Assembly: GCA_000421005.1 (NCBI GenBank)
Contig: ATWA01000017.1
Span: forward strand, 1-38,213
Reading direction: 5' to 3'
Length of the DNA: 38,213 nucleotides
Source of the DNA: Clostridiales bacterium NK3B98
Lineage (GTDB): Bacteria; Bacillota; Clostridia; Oscillospirales; Oscillospiraceae
Every line of letters begins with the position of its first letter. The stretch's first letter is position 1. The notes under the pieces are model-generated. The model saw only the letters and a list, made by a program, of their open reading frames with translations, was not told the DNA's origin and ran no database searches. The position numbers and the translations under genes were made by a program. Shown here piece after piece: positions 24,443 to 33,342 of the stretch.

Positions 24443-26092
24443 TCAACAGGTCTCTCCTTCCACGGTATTTTCCAGTGCAAAGAAATCAAAATCGGCGGTT
24501 TTTTCGTGCTTCAGCCGGTCAGCGCAGGTGATGCCCACAAAGGTGCCGGTAAACTCCCCGTAATCGGAATACTCGTCGGACAGCAGGCTGGTGTCCAGCA
24601 CAGGACCGATGCTTAGATAATCCACCCCGTCCAGCGAATAGCGGAACCGGGTCTCTCTGCCGCTGACGTTCAGCCGCAGCCAAACGCTGCCCTCCCCGTG
24701 CAAAGGAACAATATGCTCCGGATACTCCCGCTTGGTGCCGTTTTCCAGTTGCAGCAACTGGAGTACCCCGCAGTCATGCTCCTCGGAGAAGGTCTTGCAC
24801 AGGTAAAAGAAGTTCATATTGTCGTAGTAGAGAATCAGTCCCGCAGACTGCTGGTAGTATTCCGGATTGAAATCCAGCTTGGTGGTGGCAGCGGCGTGAA
24901 GGCTGGTCAGCTTTCGTGCCAGCAGGCTCACCTCATGGAGGGAACAGCCGGATTCCTGTCCCCGCAGTCTCGCCCAGCCGGGACGGGCTTTCAGGTCTAC
25001 AAAGCTGTTGGGTTCGATTCTGGGGGCGTAATACCACGGTGCAAGCACTGGACGGTCAAACTCATCCCGGTCAGGGATTTCGGGCAGCAGCACTTCGGGC
25101 AGTGTGCTTTCCTCCACCCATTCGTCTGCCAGCGGATTTCCATTGGCTTTTCGCAGCCAGCCGTCCTCTGTCCAGCGCATTTTCTGGATTGCCGTCTCCC
25201 GCCCCAGCGTGCAGCGCAGCTCCGGGGTGAAGGGTCTGGCGCAGAGATGCACCAGCCAGCTCTCCCCGTTGGGCAGGTCTACATAGCTGCCGTGACCGGA
25301 TTTCTGCAAGACGCTCTCCGGGTTGAAGTACCGGGGTTTCAGGTGATCCCAGTCGTGGCGCTCGTTCACGTCCACAGGGTTAGAGGTGAGGATGGGGTTG
25401 CAGGGGTCAGGCTCGTAGGGGCCGAAGACATTCTGAGCGCGTCCCATAGTCACGCTGTGATAATAGCCCGTGCCGCCCTCGGCGCACATGATGTAATAAT
25501 AACCGTTGCGGCAGGTCAGGTGGGGTGCTTCGATGCAGCCCCGGTCAGTGCCGCCCCGCCAAATTCGTTTGGGTTTGCCCACCACACGCCTTTGCGCCGG
25601 GTCATACTCCATGATGCTGATGGGACCGGGCTTTTCATGCTCCAGCCGGGTCTCCCATTCCAGCGCCACAACGTACTTGCGTCCGTCCTCGTCGTGGAAC
25701 AGGGAGGCGTCAAAACCCATGGAGTGGAGATATACCGGCTCACTCCACGGTCCCGCCGGGTCTTTGGCGGTGATGAGATAGTTGCTGATGTCGAAATACC
25801 GGGCGTTCATGGAGTACATCACCCCATAGACCAGATAGAACAGGTCATCCGCCTCGCAATAGGTCAGGCAGGGCGCCCATATCCCTTTGGCTGAGGGCAG
25901 TCCCCGCAGGTCCAGCGTGCGGGGATTGTTCAGGGCGTTGGCATACAGCTCCCAATGCTTCAGGTCTTTGGAATGGTAGACAGGCACGCCGGGGAACCAC
26001 TCGAAGGAGGAGACGGCCAGATAGAAGTCGTCCCCCTTGCGGCAAATGCTGGGGTCCGGGTTGCAGCCCGGTAAGATGGGATTTTGAATCAT
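24443..26092 (-). CDS. GH43 family beta-xylosidase / arabinofuranosidase
   Basis: This 549-residue protein has no signal peptide. The N-terminal five-bladed propeller carries NPDPS with the general base Asp13, FDASLF with the pKa-setting Asp128 and GCIEAPHL with the general acid Glu188. A C-terminal beta-sandwich (from about residue 355) follows, as in XynB-type beta-xylosidases. It should release xylose or arabinose from short xylo-oligosaccharides in the cytoplasm. The ATG at 26092 has a GCGGAG site upstream and lies 30 bases after the GH5 stop, so the two genes share a message. It is the last gene of the leftward GH3-GH5-GH43 group. The enzyme looks complete. Confidence 0.9.
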   Translation of the reverse strand: MIQNPILPGCNPDPSICRKGDDFYLAVSSFEWFPGVPVYHSKDLKHWELYANALNNPRTLDLRGLPSAKGIWAPCLTYCEADDLFYLVYGVMYSMNARYFDISNYLITAKDPAGPWSEPVYLHSMGFDASLFHDEDGRKYVVALEWETRLEHEKPGPISIMEYDPAQRRVVGKPKRIWRGGTDRGCIEAPHLTCRNGYYYIMCAEGGTGYYHSVTMGRAQNVFGPYEPDPCNPILTSNPVDVNERHDWDHLKPRYFNPESVLQKSGHGSYVDLPNGESWLVHLCARPFTPELRCTLGRETAIQKMRWTEDGWLRKANGNPLADEWVEESTLPEVLLPEIPDRDEFDRPVLAPWYYAPRIEPNSFVDLKARPGWARLRGQESGCSLHEVSLLARKLTSLHAAATTKLDFNPEYYQQSAGLILYYDNMNFFYLCKTFSEEHDCGVLQLLQLENGTKREYPEHIVPLHGEGSVWLRLNVSGRETRFRYSLDGVDYLSIGPVLDTSLLSDEYSDYGEFTGTFVGITCADRLKHEKTADFDFFALENTVEGETC

Positions 26093-26122
26093 TTTCGTTC
26101 ACTCCGCTTCTCTTTCATCACT

Positions 26123-27226
26123 TTAGAAGTTCGGCATCCAGCCCTCGTTCCAGCAGCGGCGGAGATCCCAGCTATCCTTCCATTCCTCATCCATATGGAT
26201 AGACAGGTCTCTTCTCAGCTGATAGTTCCAGTAGATGAATCCGGCGCTGACCGACCACGCTTCCAGCTGTTTGTTGGCCAGCTCCATGAAGCGACGGTTC
26301 TTTTCCCCTTCCGTTTTGCCGGCAAGGGCGTACTTATTGGAGATACACCACTCCCCTACGATCACCGGCGTATACTGTGCCGCCTTTTCCACCAGCTTGC
26401 GCTGAGAGTTGATGTACATCTGATATACCCAGGGTTTGTGGATGGGGACGAAGTTCTCCATGGCGAAGACGTAAATGTGGGTGTCCAGCACCACATTTTC
26501 CATGCCCTCTTTTACGAAGAAGTCTTTCCACGCTCCCAGACGGAAGCCGTCATGGAAGACGACGACCTTCTCCTTGGGCAAAATCGCCCGCAGTCGGCGA
26601 TAGGCGTCCCGGTAAAGCTGCTTCAAAAAGGGCATAGGCACATGACCGGAGCCCTTTGCCTCCTCCTTGTCCAACGCTTTTCCGGTGGAGGGGGCGCTGA
26701 TATAGACCAGCCAGCTGATGGGCTCGTTGAGTACCTCAATGCCGTAGAGGTTGGGGTGGCTTCCATAGCGCTGCGCCAGACGCTCCAGCACGGTCAGTTC
26801 AAACTCCACCTCGTCCGGATTCTTGCACCATTTACACACCCCGGTGAGACCGCCGTTGTCATAGCCGTTTTGACTGCCGGGGCAAGTGTGCAGGTCGATC
26901 ATGATTTGGATGCCGTGCTTCCCTGCCCAATCAAAGGCCTTGTCCAGATACGCCACGCAGCCGATAAAAGGCGGTCTGTCTCCGAATATAAAATAGGGTA
27001 CTGGAATACGGGCCAGATTGACCCCATGCCGTGCCAGTTCGGCAAAGTCTGCCTCGGTGACATAGGTGTCTCTGTGCTGACGCATCCGCTCCGCCAGAGC
27101 GTCCGGGTCCATCTTGCGGACAAGCCAGGTCTCGTCCTCCACGCCCATGTCCTCAAACAGCTCCGGCTCCATCCACTTTTCCAGCACCAGCCAGTTGCCC
27201 AGATTTGCGCCTCTCACCTGTGTCAT
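26123..27226 (-). CDS. GH5 family glycosidase, exo-beta-1,3-glucanase-like
   Basis: This 367-residue enzyme begins MTQVRGANLGNWLVLEKWM, close to the opening of exo-1,3-glucanases and related GH5 enzymes. VEVLNEP (acid/base Glu168) and VIVGEWC (nucleophile Glu292) are the catalytic motifs. The start at 27226 is chosen for AAGGAGTG just upstream; the longer frame would begin inside the preceding hairpin. There is no signal peptide, so it acts inside the cell. It is co-transcribed with GH43. Substrate could be a beta-glucoside or glucan oligomer. Exo-1,3-glucanase is a family-level suggestion only. Confidence 0.85.
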   Translation of the reverse strand: MTQVRGANLGNWLVLEKWMEPELFEDMGVEDETWLVRKMDPDALAERMRQHRDTYVTEADFAELARHGVNLARIPVPYFIFGDRPPFIGCVAYLDKAFDWAGKHGIQIMIDLHTCPGSQNGYDNGGLTGVCKWCKNPDEVEFELTVLERLAQRYGSHPNLYGIEVLNEPISWLVYISAPSTGKALDKEEAKGSGHVPMPFLKQLYRDAYRRLRAILPKEKVVVFHDGFRLGAWKDFFVKEGMENVVLDTHIYVFAMENFVPIHKPWVYQMYINSQRKLVEKAAQYTPVIVGEWCISNKYALAGKTEGEKNRRFMELANKQLEAWSVSAGFIYWNYQLRRDLSIHMDEEWKDSWDLRRCWNEGWMPNF

Positions 27227-27260
27227 GGTCTTCACTCCTTGATTCATAAAAATAGCATCA

Positions 27261-27287
27261 GCGGTGGCAGCAGATTGCTGCCACCGC
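27261..27287 (-). terminator. Intra-operon hairpin between membrane protein and GH5
   Basis: GCGGTGGCAGCA (27261-27272) pairs perfectly with 27276-27287 around a 3-base loop. On the minus strand the T-run is delayed and weak (CTATTTTT about a dozen bases later), so it may attenuate or protect mRNA rather than fully terminate. It separates the surface GH3 pair from the cytoplasmic GH5-GH43 pair. Confidence 0.5.
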
Positions 27288-27302
27288 CTTTTGTCGTAAG
27301 GA

Positions 27303-27695
27303 TTACACGGTCTTTTTCGCAATGCCGGGGAAGGCTGCGATCACACTGAGCAGCCATGCGGCACAGCCCACGCCTGCAAAGATCAGATAGCCCTGTGCGC
27401 TGGACATGGGGCTCATCCCCATGAACACAAAGACCACCGTAGAGGCCATGGGGCCAAAGGAGACGGCGATCGCCCCCATGCACAGCGCCGCACAGGCCAC
27501 AGGCAGCAGATTGCCTCCGGGCAGCTCGCCCTTTGCGGCGGTCAGCGCCAGCACGATCACAGACAGCACTGCACTGATGATGAACAGCGGGCGCACCACG
27601 GAAGCGGTTGCCAGCACGTTGCCGTAGAGCACCACGCAAACCACGGCCAGCACTGCGGAGAGTGCGGAGAGGTAGAATCCAAAGGTCTTTTTCAT
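27303..27695 (-). CDS. Small four-helix membrane protein
   Basis: This 130-residue protein begins MKKTFGFYLSALSAVLAVVC. The start at 27695 follows GGGAGGG. Four hydrophobic segments can be seen, at about residues 5-25, 33-52, 62-85 and 95-122. No named family is recognised. It begins 16 bases after the GH3 stop and is co-translated with it, so it probably works with the membrane-anchored GH3 enzyme, for example in placing or stabilising it. This is inferred from position only. Confidence 0.65.
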   Translation of the reverse strand: MKKTFGFYLSALSAVLAVVCVVLYGNVLATASVVRPLFIISAVLSVIVLALTAAKGELPGGNLLPVACAALCMGAIAVSFGPMASTVVFVFMGMSPMSSAQGYLIFAGVGCAAWLLSVIAAFPGIAKKTV

Positions 27696-27711
27696 GTCAA
27701 ATCCCTCCCTG

Positions 27712-30700
27712 TTACTGTGCGTTTTCGCGCTTGCGTCCAGCCATGACGCAGCCTGCAAAGCTCAGCACCGTCAGAGCGCCAAAGACTACGTTGGCAGCGG
27801 TAAAGGCATTCTGCCACCATGTGCTGACACGAACAATCTCGCTGTCAGGCGATACGCCGTTCATAGCGTTGCTGCTGGCAAAGGTATACATGAAGTGCTT
27901 CAGGGCAAGCTGCATCTCGTGCTGGAAGGCAGCATCACTCTTCACGTTCTCGATCACGTCCGGATCGCTCATAGAGCCGTGGGCAGAGGAGCTGTAGTTG
28001 GCAGTGGTGCAAAGCAGGCCGCCGCCGCCAGCATAGATGTTGTCCGTCCAGTTCATGTAGTCAAATCCGGCGGCTGCGTAGTCGGTTTCCACCCAGCCGT
28101 CAAAGCCCCATTCGTTGCGGAGGATCTGGGTCATCAGACCGTCATGACCTCCGGCAAAGGTGGTGCCCACACGGTTATAGGCGGACATAATGCCGCAGAG
28201 ACTGTCACCTGAAGCGGCACCTTGGAAGGCACGCAAACCGTTCTCACGGGCGGACTGCTCGGTGACAAAGGTGGACAGGCCGGAGCGGTTGTACTCCATG
28301 TCGTTGATGGCAAAGTGCTTCATCACGCCAAAGGTGCCCTTGCTCCACAGGCCGTTGACCATGTTCACCGCCATGCGGTTGGTGAGCATGGCATCCTCGG
28401 AGTAATACTCGTGGTTGCGGGCGCAGTAGGCGGCGGTGTGGAGATTCACGCCGGGGCCAATCAGGCCGGAGATGTTTGCCCACAGACCGTCCTCACCGAT
28501 GAGCTGACCCTCTCTCAGTGCCAGCGCCTGATTGTAGGTGGCTGCCACCACAGGCTCGGTGGGCATACAGGCCAGCGTCCATTTGGCATAGGGGTCATCC
28601 GGACCCACATAGGTGGGCTCATCGCTCAGGGAGGGATCCCACTTGGCGGAGTAGCCGGGAACCTGATCGTTTACAAAGCCCAGAGGGCCGTCGTTGGCGT
28701 ACACGTTGCTGATGCCGATGGAACCAATGGCATCAAATTCGTCGGTGCAGTTCTCCAGGAAGTTGATGGCCTCTTCCAGCGTAATCTCCGAAATCAAGCT
28801 GTCCCACTGGGGATCATCAAAGGCAATGGCACCCTGATAATTGCCAGCCTCGTCAAACTGCATCATATCCGCAAGGGTCAGACCGTTGTCTGCGCCCCAG
28901 ACGATTTCATAGTCGCTGTTTGCCTTGAGCTGGTGGCTCACGTTTTTCAGCGTGGGGAGCATTTCTTCGGTGGCGGTGATCTGTGCCACCGGCGTCCAGC
29001 CCTTAGACCAGTCGGTACGGGTGGTGTACTCCACAGCGCCGGGAATCAGGTTGTTCAGGTCTGCATCCTGCATGGCGTTTTGGACACCTGCGGAATAGGT
29101 TTCGCTGTCCGTGGCGTCCAGCGTCCACCTGATCGCATTGGCCGGGTTGATGCTCTCATCGTCGTTGATGGAGATCAGGCCGTTGGCACTGCCTGTCTTA
29201 GCGGCAAGCACATTGTTGATGGCATTGTGAGCGCCGTTGCCCACGGCAAAGTAGTAGTCCCCGGCATCCAGCACCCATGCGCCTGCGGTGCCGTCTGCCT
29301 TCACCAGCGTTTCATCATAGCTGGCGAAGTAGCGGGCATCAAACTCAATGGTGACCTCCTGAGAGGCACCCGGCTCCAGCACATCGGTCTTGCCGAAGTT
29401 GACAAGCTGGATGGCAGACTTTTCCAGACCGCCGGCGGTGTAGGGAGCCTGTACATACAGCTCCACTACATCCTTGCCTGCCACAGCGCCGGTGTTGGTG
29501 ACCTTCACCTTTGCGGTAGAGGTGCCGCCCACCTGAACGTCCACGCTCTCAAGCTCCTGAGTGAAGGTAGTGTAGCTCATACCGTAGCCGAAGGGATAAG
29601 AGACCTCGTCGGCATAGTTCCACGCGCTGCCTGTGGTGGAACCATCTGCGGCAGTGGCGTTGCCCTGCTTCAGGATCTGATCCTCATAGCGGGTCTCGTA
29701 GTATTTGTAGCCAATGTAAATGCCCTGGCTCTCCACATAGTAGTAGTCCGCCAGATCGTCTGCGGTCAGGGGGCTGCCTGCGGTAGCAGAGCTGTTGGCA
29801 TAGGTGTTCAGTCCGAAGTTTACCATAGCGGGAGCGGATTTGGTATTCACCGCATAGGTGTCCACCATGCGTCCGGAGGGGTTGGCGTTGCCTACCAGCA
29901 CGTCAGCCACGCCCTCCATACCGTACATACCGGGCAGACCGGTCCACAGGATGGCGTCAATATCTGCATCCTGTTTCAGCTCCTCTACCTCCATCACACT
30001 GTCGGTGTTCAGGAGAATAATCACCTTGCCGTTGCTGTGCTCCTTGGCCAGCGCAATCAGGTCACGCTCATAGGCGGAGAGTGCCAGCGGACGCTCAAAA
30101 GTGTTGTCGGAGGGGTCGGTCATGCTGTCGTTGAAGTCCGCAGCCTCGGAGCTGTCACGGGTCAGCAGGACGATTGCGGTGGTGTCGTCTGCGGTGGCGA
30201 GGATGTCGGGGGTGTAGGTGTCAGCAGAGAGCTCGCCCACCTGGAAGGTGTCCACCGGCTCGGAGATGGTGGCAAAGCTGGCGGTCAGGCTGTGACCGGG
30301 GATTTCTGCACCAAACAGGTTGCTCTTGCGGACCTGATCGAAGAACTGTCCGTAGAAGCCAGCCATTTCCCCGTTGATCTGCACGCCCTTCATGCCCAGT
30401 GCGTCCAGAATGCCCACAGCACTCTGTCCCGCATCGGTGGTGGGATTGCTGGGAGAACCCATCATGCCGCCCAGCGTGGGGAACAGGGAGTTCAGACCCC
30501 AGACCGTGACGGCCTCAGAGCCTGAACTCAGAGGAAGGGCGCTGTCCGTGTTTTTCAGCAGCACACTGCCCTCTGCGGCGATGGATGCGGCCAGCTCACG
30601 CTTGGCTGCCTCCACTTCCTCAACGGAGTTGAACTCCGGTTTGAAATAAGCAGTGTCAGTAACGGAATCTCCGGTTTTCCTGGTGATGTAGTTGGTAGTG

Positions 30701-30828
30701 CCCAGCTGCCGGTTCAAAATGGCAGCGTTGGCGTTGGCCACACTGGTCAGGCACATGGTCAGGATGAACAGGGAGAGAAAGATTGCGCTCAGCCCCCTGA
30801 ACAGCCCTTCTTTGGTATCCTTTTTCAT
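27712..30828 (-). CDS. Membrane-anchored GH3 beta-glucosidase with permuted domains
   Basis: This 1038-residue protein has the GH3 domains in circularly permuted order. The alpha/beta sandwich comes first (about residues 70-330, GSVLLKNTDSALPL, VVLLTRDSSE region), then the fibronectin-like domain (YPFGYGMSYTTF near 408). The (beta/alpha)8 barrel is last (GPGVNLHTAAYC, VMKHFAINDME near 834, nucleophile in WVETDY near 915). Usual GH3 enzymes start with the barrel. Permuted forms are known from rumen clostridia. A hydrophobic segment at residues 10-35 and another at the C-terminus (VVFGALTVLSFAGCVMAG, then RKRENAQ) place the enzyme outside the cell, anchored at both ends. The start at 30828 follows GGAGG; an ATG four codons earlier overlaps that site. 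Upstream lies the LytTR system. Confidence 0.88.
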   Translation of the reverse strand: MKKDTKEGLFRGLSAIFLSLFILTMCLTSVANANAAILNRQLGTTNYITRKTGDSVTDTAYFKPEFNSVEEVEAAKRELAASIAAEGSVLLKNTDSALPLSSGSEAVTVWGLNSLFPTLGGMMGSPSNPTTDAGQSAVGILDALGMKGVQINGEMAGFYGQFFDQVRKSNLFGAEIPGHSLTASFATISEPVDTFQVGELSADTYTPDILATADDTTAIVLLTRDSSEAADFNDSMTDPSDNTFERPLALSAYERDLIALAKEHSNGKVIILLNTDSVMEVEELKQDADIDAILWTGLPGMYGMEGVADVLVGNANPSGRMVDTYAVNTKSAPAMVNFGLNTYANSSATAGSPLTADDLADYYYVESQGIYIGYKYYETRYEDQILKQGNATAADGSTTGSAWNYADEVSYPFGYGMSYTTFTQELESVDVQVGGTSTAKVKVTNTGAVAGKDVVELYVQAPYTAGGLEKSAIQLVNFGKTDVLEPGASQEVTIEFDARYFASYDETLVKADGTAGAWVLDAGDYYFAVGNGAHNAINNVLAAKTGSANGLISINDDESINPANAIRWTLDATDSETYSAGVQNAMQDADLNNLIPGAVEYTTRTDWSKGWTPVAQITATEEMLPTLKNVSHQLKANSDYEIVWGADNGLTLADMMQFDEAGNYQGAIAFDDPQWDSLISEITLEEAINFLENCTDEFDAIGSIGISNVYANDGPLGFVNDQVPGYSAKWDPSLSDEPTYVGPDDPYAKWTLACMPTEPVVAATYNQALALREGQLIGEDGLWANISGLIGPGVNLHTAAYCARNHEYYSEDAMLTNRMAVNMVNGLWSKGTFGVMKHFAINDMEYNRSGLSTFVTEQSARENGLRAFQGAASGDSLCGIMSAYNRVGTTFAGGHDGLMTQILRNEWGFDGWVETDYAAAGFDYMNWTDNIYAGGGGLLCTTANYSSSAHGSMSDPDVIENVKSDAAFQHEMQLALKHFMYTFASSNAMNGVSPDSEIVRVSTWWQNAFTAANVVFGALTVLSFAGCVMAGRKRENAQ

Positions 30829-30946
30829 GTTTTCCTCCATTTCATATAAACTGTGTGTCGCAGTTGATTGGGTATTCTATTCTGACCCCCTCTCTTTCTG
30901 TTAGCAAAATCAATTTATCACATTCCCATGCCTCTCGGCACATTTT

Positions 30947-31000
30947 GGCGCAGATGTCGTTTTGGCGGCGTAGATGACAGTTTCACTGATTCATCTGCGC
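30947..31000. promoter_or_regulatory. Three copies of GCGYAGATG upstream of the GH3 gene
   Basis: GCGCAGATG (30948-30956), GCGTAGATG (30968-30976) and the inverted CATCTGCGC (30992-31000) lie 120-170 bases upstream of the GH3 start. The first two are direct repeats 20 bp apart. An ACAGTTTCA similar to AgrA/LytTR half-sites sits at 30977-30985. A TAGAAT that could be the GH3 -10 (minus strand) has no matching -35, which suggests an activator. The rest of the 236-base gap shows no gene. Confidence 0.4.
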
Positions 31001-31024
31001 TTTTCTTTGTACCATGTGACGAAA

Positions 31025-31050
31025 CCGCAGAACCAGTGGCAGCTCTGCGG
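31025..31050 (-). terminator. Hairpin after the sensor kinase gene
   Basis: CCGCAGA (31025-31031) and TCTGCGG (31044-31050) pair around a 12-base loop just past the kinase stop, with a short T-run (TTTC) on the minus strand. It is a modest terminator. Confidence 0.45.
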
Positions 31051-31064
31051 TCAGTCGATTGGAT

Positions 31065-32342
31065 TTATGCTGTGGGCAGCGGAATGAGAAAGTCCAGCGA
31101 AAAGGTATGGTCTTTCATTCCGGCGTTCATGTAGCCGTTATACCGCTGGGCAATCCGTTTCATGCTCAGCATACCAAAGCCGTGATAGCGGGTATCCTCC
31201 TTGGTGGTCACAGGCAGACCATTTACGATCTGGACGGGTTTTCCCACATAATTCTCCAGATGGATGGCCAAAAACCCCTGTCTGGTGCCAATACGAAGGC
31301 TGATGACTCTTCTGGCGATATCCGGCTCTTTGGATACGCTTTCGATGGCGTTGTCCAATGCGTTGCCAAACAGGGCATAGAGATCCATGGTGTCCAGATA
31401 GTCCAGTTTTGTGCCGTCCGTCACGCAGGATATCTTGATCTGGTACCGTTCCGCAGTCAAGAGCTTGTCCATCAGGATCAGGTCCAGCGTTTCGTTGCCC
31501 GTCCGGGCAGAGGCGTCAAAGAACAGCACTGCCCGCTCGATCTCCTTCAGATGATCCTCCCGCTCCTGCTGGGAGTCCATCCGGCGCAGCCCGGCAATCT
31601 GGTGCTTCAAATCGTGGCACTTGCGGTTAATCAGCTCCGCATTTTCCGCCGTCATACGCTGCTTGCGCTGTTCGGCATAGAGCAGCTGCTCCATCACCTC
31701 GTTGCGTCTGCCCAGTCCGGACTCGGTGAGCAGCCCATACTGCATCAGCAGCGCCAAGGCATCCCCCATCACATAGGACAGGCAGATCAAAACCTCTCTC
31801 TCCGCTCCGGTGGGACGGGGATTGCCAAAAATCACATAGAGCATCACGGCGCCTGCATACCAGGTCAGCCGCAGGCGCATTCCTTCCATCTCCTGCCAAT
31901 CCCGCATTCTTCTGGCAAAGGTGAAATAGATCACGGTATAGACTGCCAGCATGATGGGGATGGAGACGGTCATGGCGGTAAAGCTGCCCTCCTCAAAGCC
32001 CATCCCTATTTTTGCAATCCAATAGAAATTGAACAGGATATTCTGGGCAGGATGGGCGGAGGCGGTGGCATAGATGGCGTCGGCGGGGCTGCATTGATAG
32101 CAGAAATAGATGCCCAGCATGGTGTAGAGGACCGGCAGCAGCATCGTGGAACGGTCTGCAAAGAAATTCTCCATTCTGGGCAGGGTCTGAATGCCGATGC
32201 TGTAAACCACCTGCATGGGGATGCCGTGGAGCAGCACCCGCAGGTAGAAATGAGATCGCTTGGGGAAGAAATGGGCAAACATATGAGAAGCAAGTAACAG
32301 CTGAAGGGGGTATCCGTCCAGAATCTGCGTCAGTATATTCAT
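31065..32342 (-). CDS. AgrC-like sensor histidine kinase (HPK10, GHKL ATPase)
   Basis: This 425-residue membrane kinase has six or so hydrophobic segments in the first 200 residues. A coiled segment and the histidine box KCHDLKHQIAGL follow, then NALDNAIES (N box) and HGFGMLSMKRIA (G box) of the GHKL ATP-binding fold. This is the layout of peptide-sensing AgrC/ComD kinases. Its ATG overlaps the stop of the response regulator gene (ATGA), so both are made together in equal amounts. No AgrB protease or AgrD peptide gene is visible nearby, so the signal is unknown and may not be a peptide. It likely phosphorylates the adjacent LytTR regulator. Confidence 0.9.
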   Translation of the reverse strand: MNILTQILDGYPLQLLLASHMFAHFFPKRSHFYLRVLLHGIPMQVVYSIGIQTLPRMENFFADRSTMLLPVLYTMLGIYFCYQCSPADAIYATASAHPAQNILFNFYWIAKIGMGFEEGSFTAMTVSIPIMLAVYTVIYFTFARRMRDWQEMEGMRLRLTWYAGAVMLYVIFGNPRPTGAEREVLICLSYVMGDALALLMQYGLLTESGLGRRNEVMEQLLYAEQRKQRMTAENAELINRKCHDLKHQIAGLRRMDSQQEREDHLKEIERAVLFFDASARTGNETLDLILMDKLLTAERYQIKISCVTDGTKLDYLDTMDLYALFGNALDNAIESVSKEPDIARRVISLRIGTRQGFLAIHLENYVGKPVQIVNGLPVTTKEDTRYHGFGMLSMKRIAQRYNGYMNAGMKDHTFSLDFLIPLPTA

Positions 32343-33049
32343 CAGATATTTGCCCCCATATAGGCGGTCAGCCGCTGCATAAACTCCTTTTTCTTGGTGC
32401 GTCCGATGGGAATGACCTGATCTCTCACCATCACTGTGCCAGCGGTGACGGACTGCACATAGCGAAGGTTCACCAGATAGCTGTTGTTGCAGCGGGCAAA
32501 ATCATATCCTTCCAGCACGGCGCCCCGTTCTTTGATGGAGCCCCGCTCGGACAGCGCTCCCTGCCGGGTATGGTAGATCAGGGTGTGGTTCATGACCTCC
32601 ACATAGAAGATGTCATCAATCTCAATCCTTCGCATACCCTCCGCCGTGTTCAGGATCAGTTCCTTTTTCCGCGTCCGTTCCCGATAGTCGATGGCTTTTT
32701 TCAGCTTAATGGAAAAGTTGCCGTATTCCACCGGCTTGAGGACAAAGTCCAGCGCACGAACCTCGTAGCCTTCAATGGCATACTGTGCCATTTGGGTCAC
32801 AAAAATCAGGCAAACATCCTGATCCAGCTCTCTCAGATGACGGGCTGTGTCCATTCCGTTCATGTGGGGCATCTCGATGTCCATGAGTACAATGTCCCAG
32901 TCCGCTTTATAGTCCATGAGAAACGCCATGCCATTGGGAAAGAGAACGGTCTGAAATGCCACCTGATGCTTTTGCTCATAAGTGGTCATAAACTCGCACA
33001 GCCGCTGGGCGCATTCAGGGTCGTCCTCTACAATAGCCACCCGGTACAC
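32342..33049 (-). CDS. LytTR-family response regulator (AgrA/LytR type)
   Basis: This 235-residue protein has a receiver domain with the acidic pair (IVEDD), phosphorylated Asp in VLMDIEMP, and Lys in FVLKPVEY. It is followed by a LytTR DNA-binding domain (IDDIFYVEVMNHTLIYHT, FARCNNSYLVNLRYV, IPIGRTKK). The start is taken as GTG at 33049, with GGGG 8 bases before it. The in-frame ATG at 33070 would leave almost no leader, given the promoter at 33086-33113. It forms a two-component pair with the AgrC-like kinase and is transcribed towards the permuted GH3 gene, its most likely target. Confidence 0.9.
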   Translation of the reverse strand: MYRVAIVEDDPECAQRLCEFMTTYEQKHQVAFQTVLFPNGMAFLMDYKADWDIVLMDIEMPHMNGMDTARHLRELDQDVCLIFVTQMAQYAIEGYEVRALDFVLKPVEYGNFSIKLKKAIDYRERTRKKELILNTAEGMRRIEIDDIFYVEVMNHTLIYHTRQGALSERGSIKERGAVLEGYDFARCNNSYLVNLRYVQSVTAGTVMVRDQVIPIGRTKKKEFMQRLTAYMGANI

Positions 33050-33085
33050 AACCAATTCCCCCGTTCGCATATCATTCTGCCTTCC

Positions 33086-33113
33086 ATTATAGCAAACAGG
33101 ATTATTTTAGCAA
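33086..33113 (-). promoter_or_regulatory. Promoter of the two-component operon
   Basis: On the minus strand TTGCTA (33108-33113) is followed after 16 bp by a perfect TATAAT (33086-33091). The start point is near 33079, which supports the GTG start at 33049. The 230 bases upstream, to 33342, show no gene apart from an 8-bp stem hairpin (GAAAACCG / CGGTTTTC, 33223-33245). Confidence 0.65.
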
Positions 33114-33342
33114 GCGTATTTCTCAATCTTTTTTACGAAACAGCGGCTCATTTGGGTTTGATCACAAGGGTGCAGATCGCCTTTTCCGGTAGCACGGTTG
33201 TTGACACCTGATGATGAAGCCTGAAAACCGCAGGCGTCGGTTTTCTGCCCTTATCATTGCAGCATGCCTTTTTGTCGTTTGTCTGCACAGTACGAAAGGC
33301 GCATTGTTACGAATCACTCGGAATGAATCCCATCAGGATTTG

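Noticed and set aside
28222-30525. Long rightward open frame of about 767 codons
   Set aside because: It is antisense to the GH3 gene, whose domains and motifs are clear. The composition is typical of a mirror frame.
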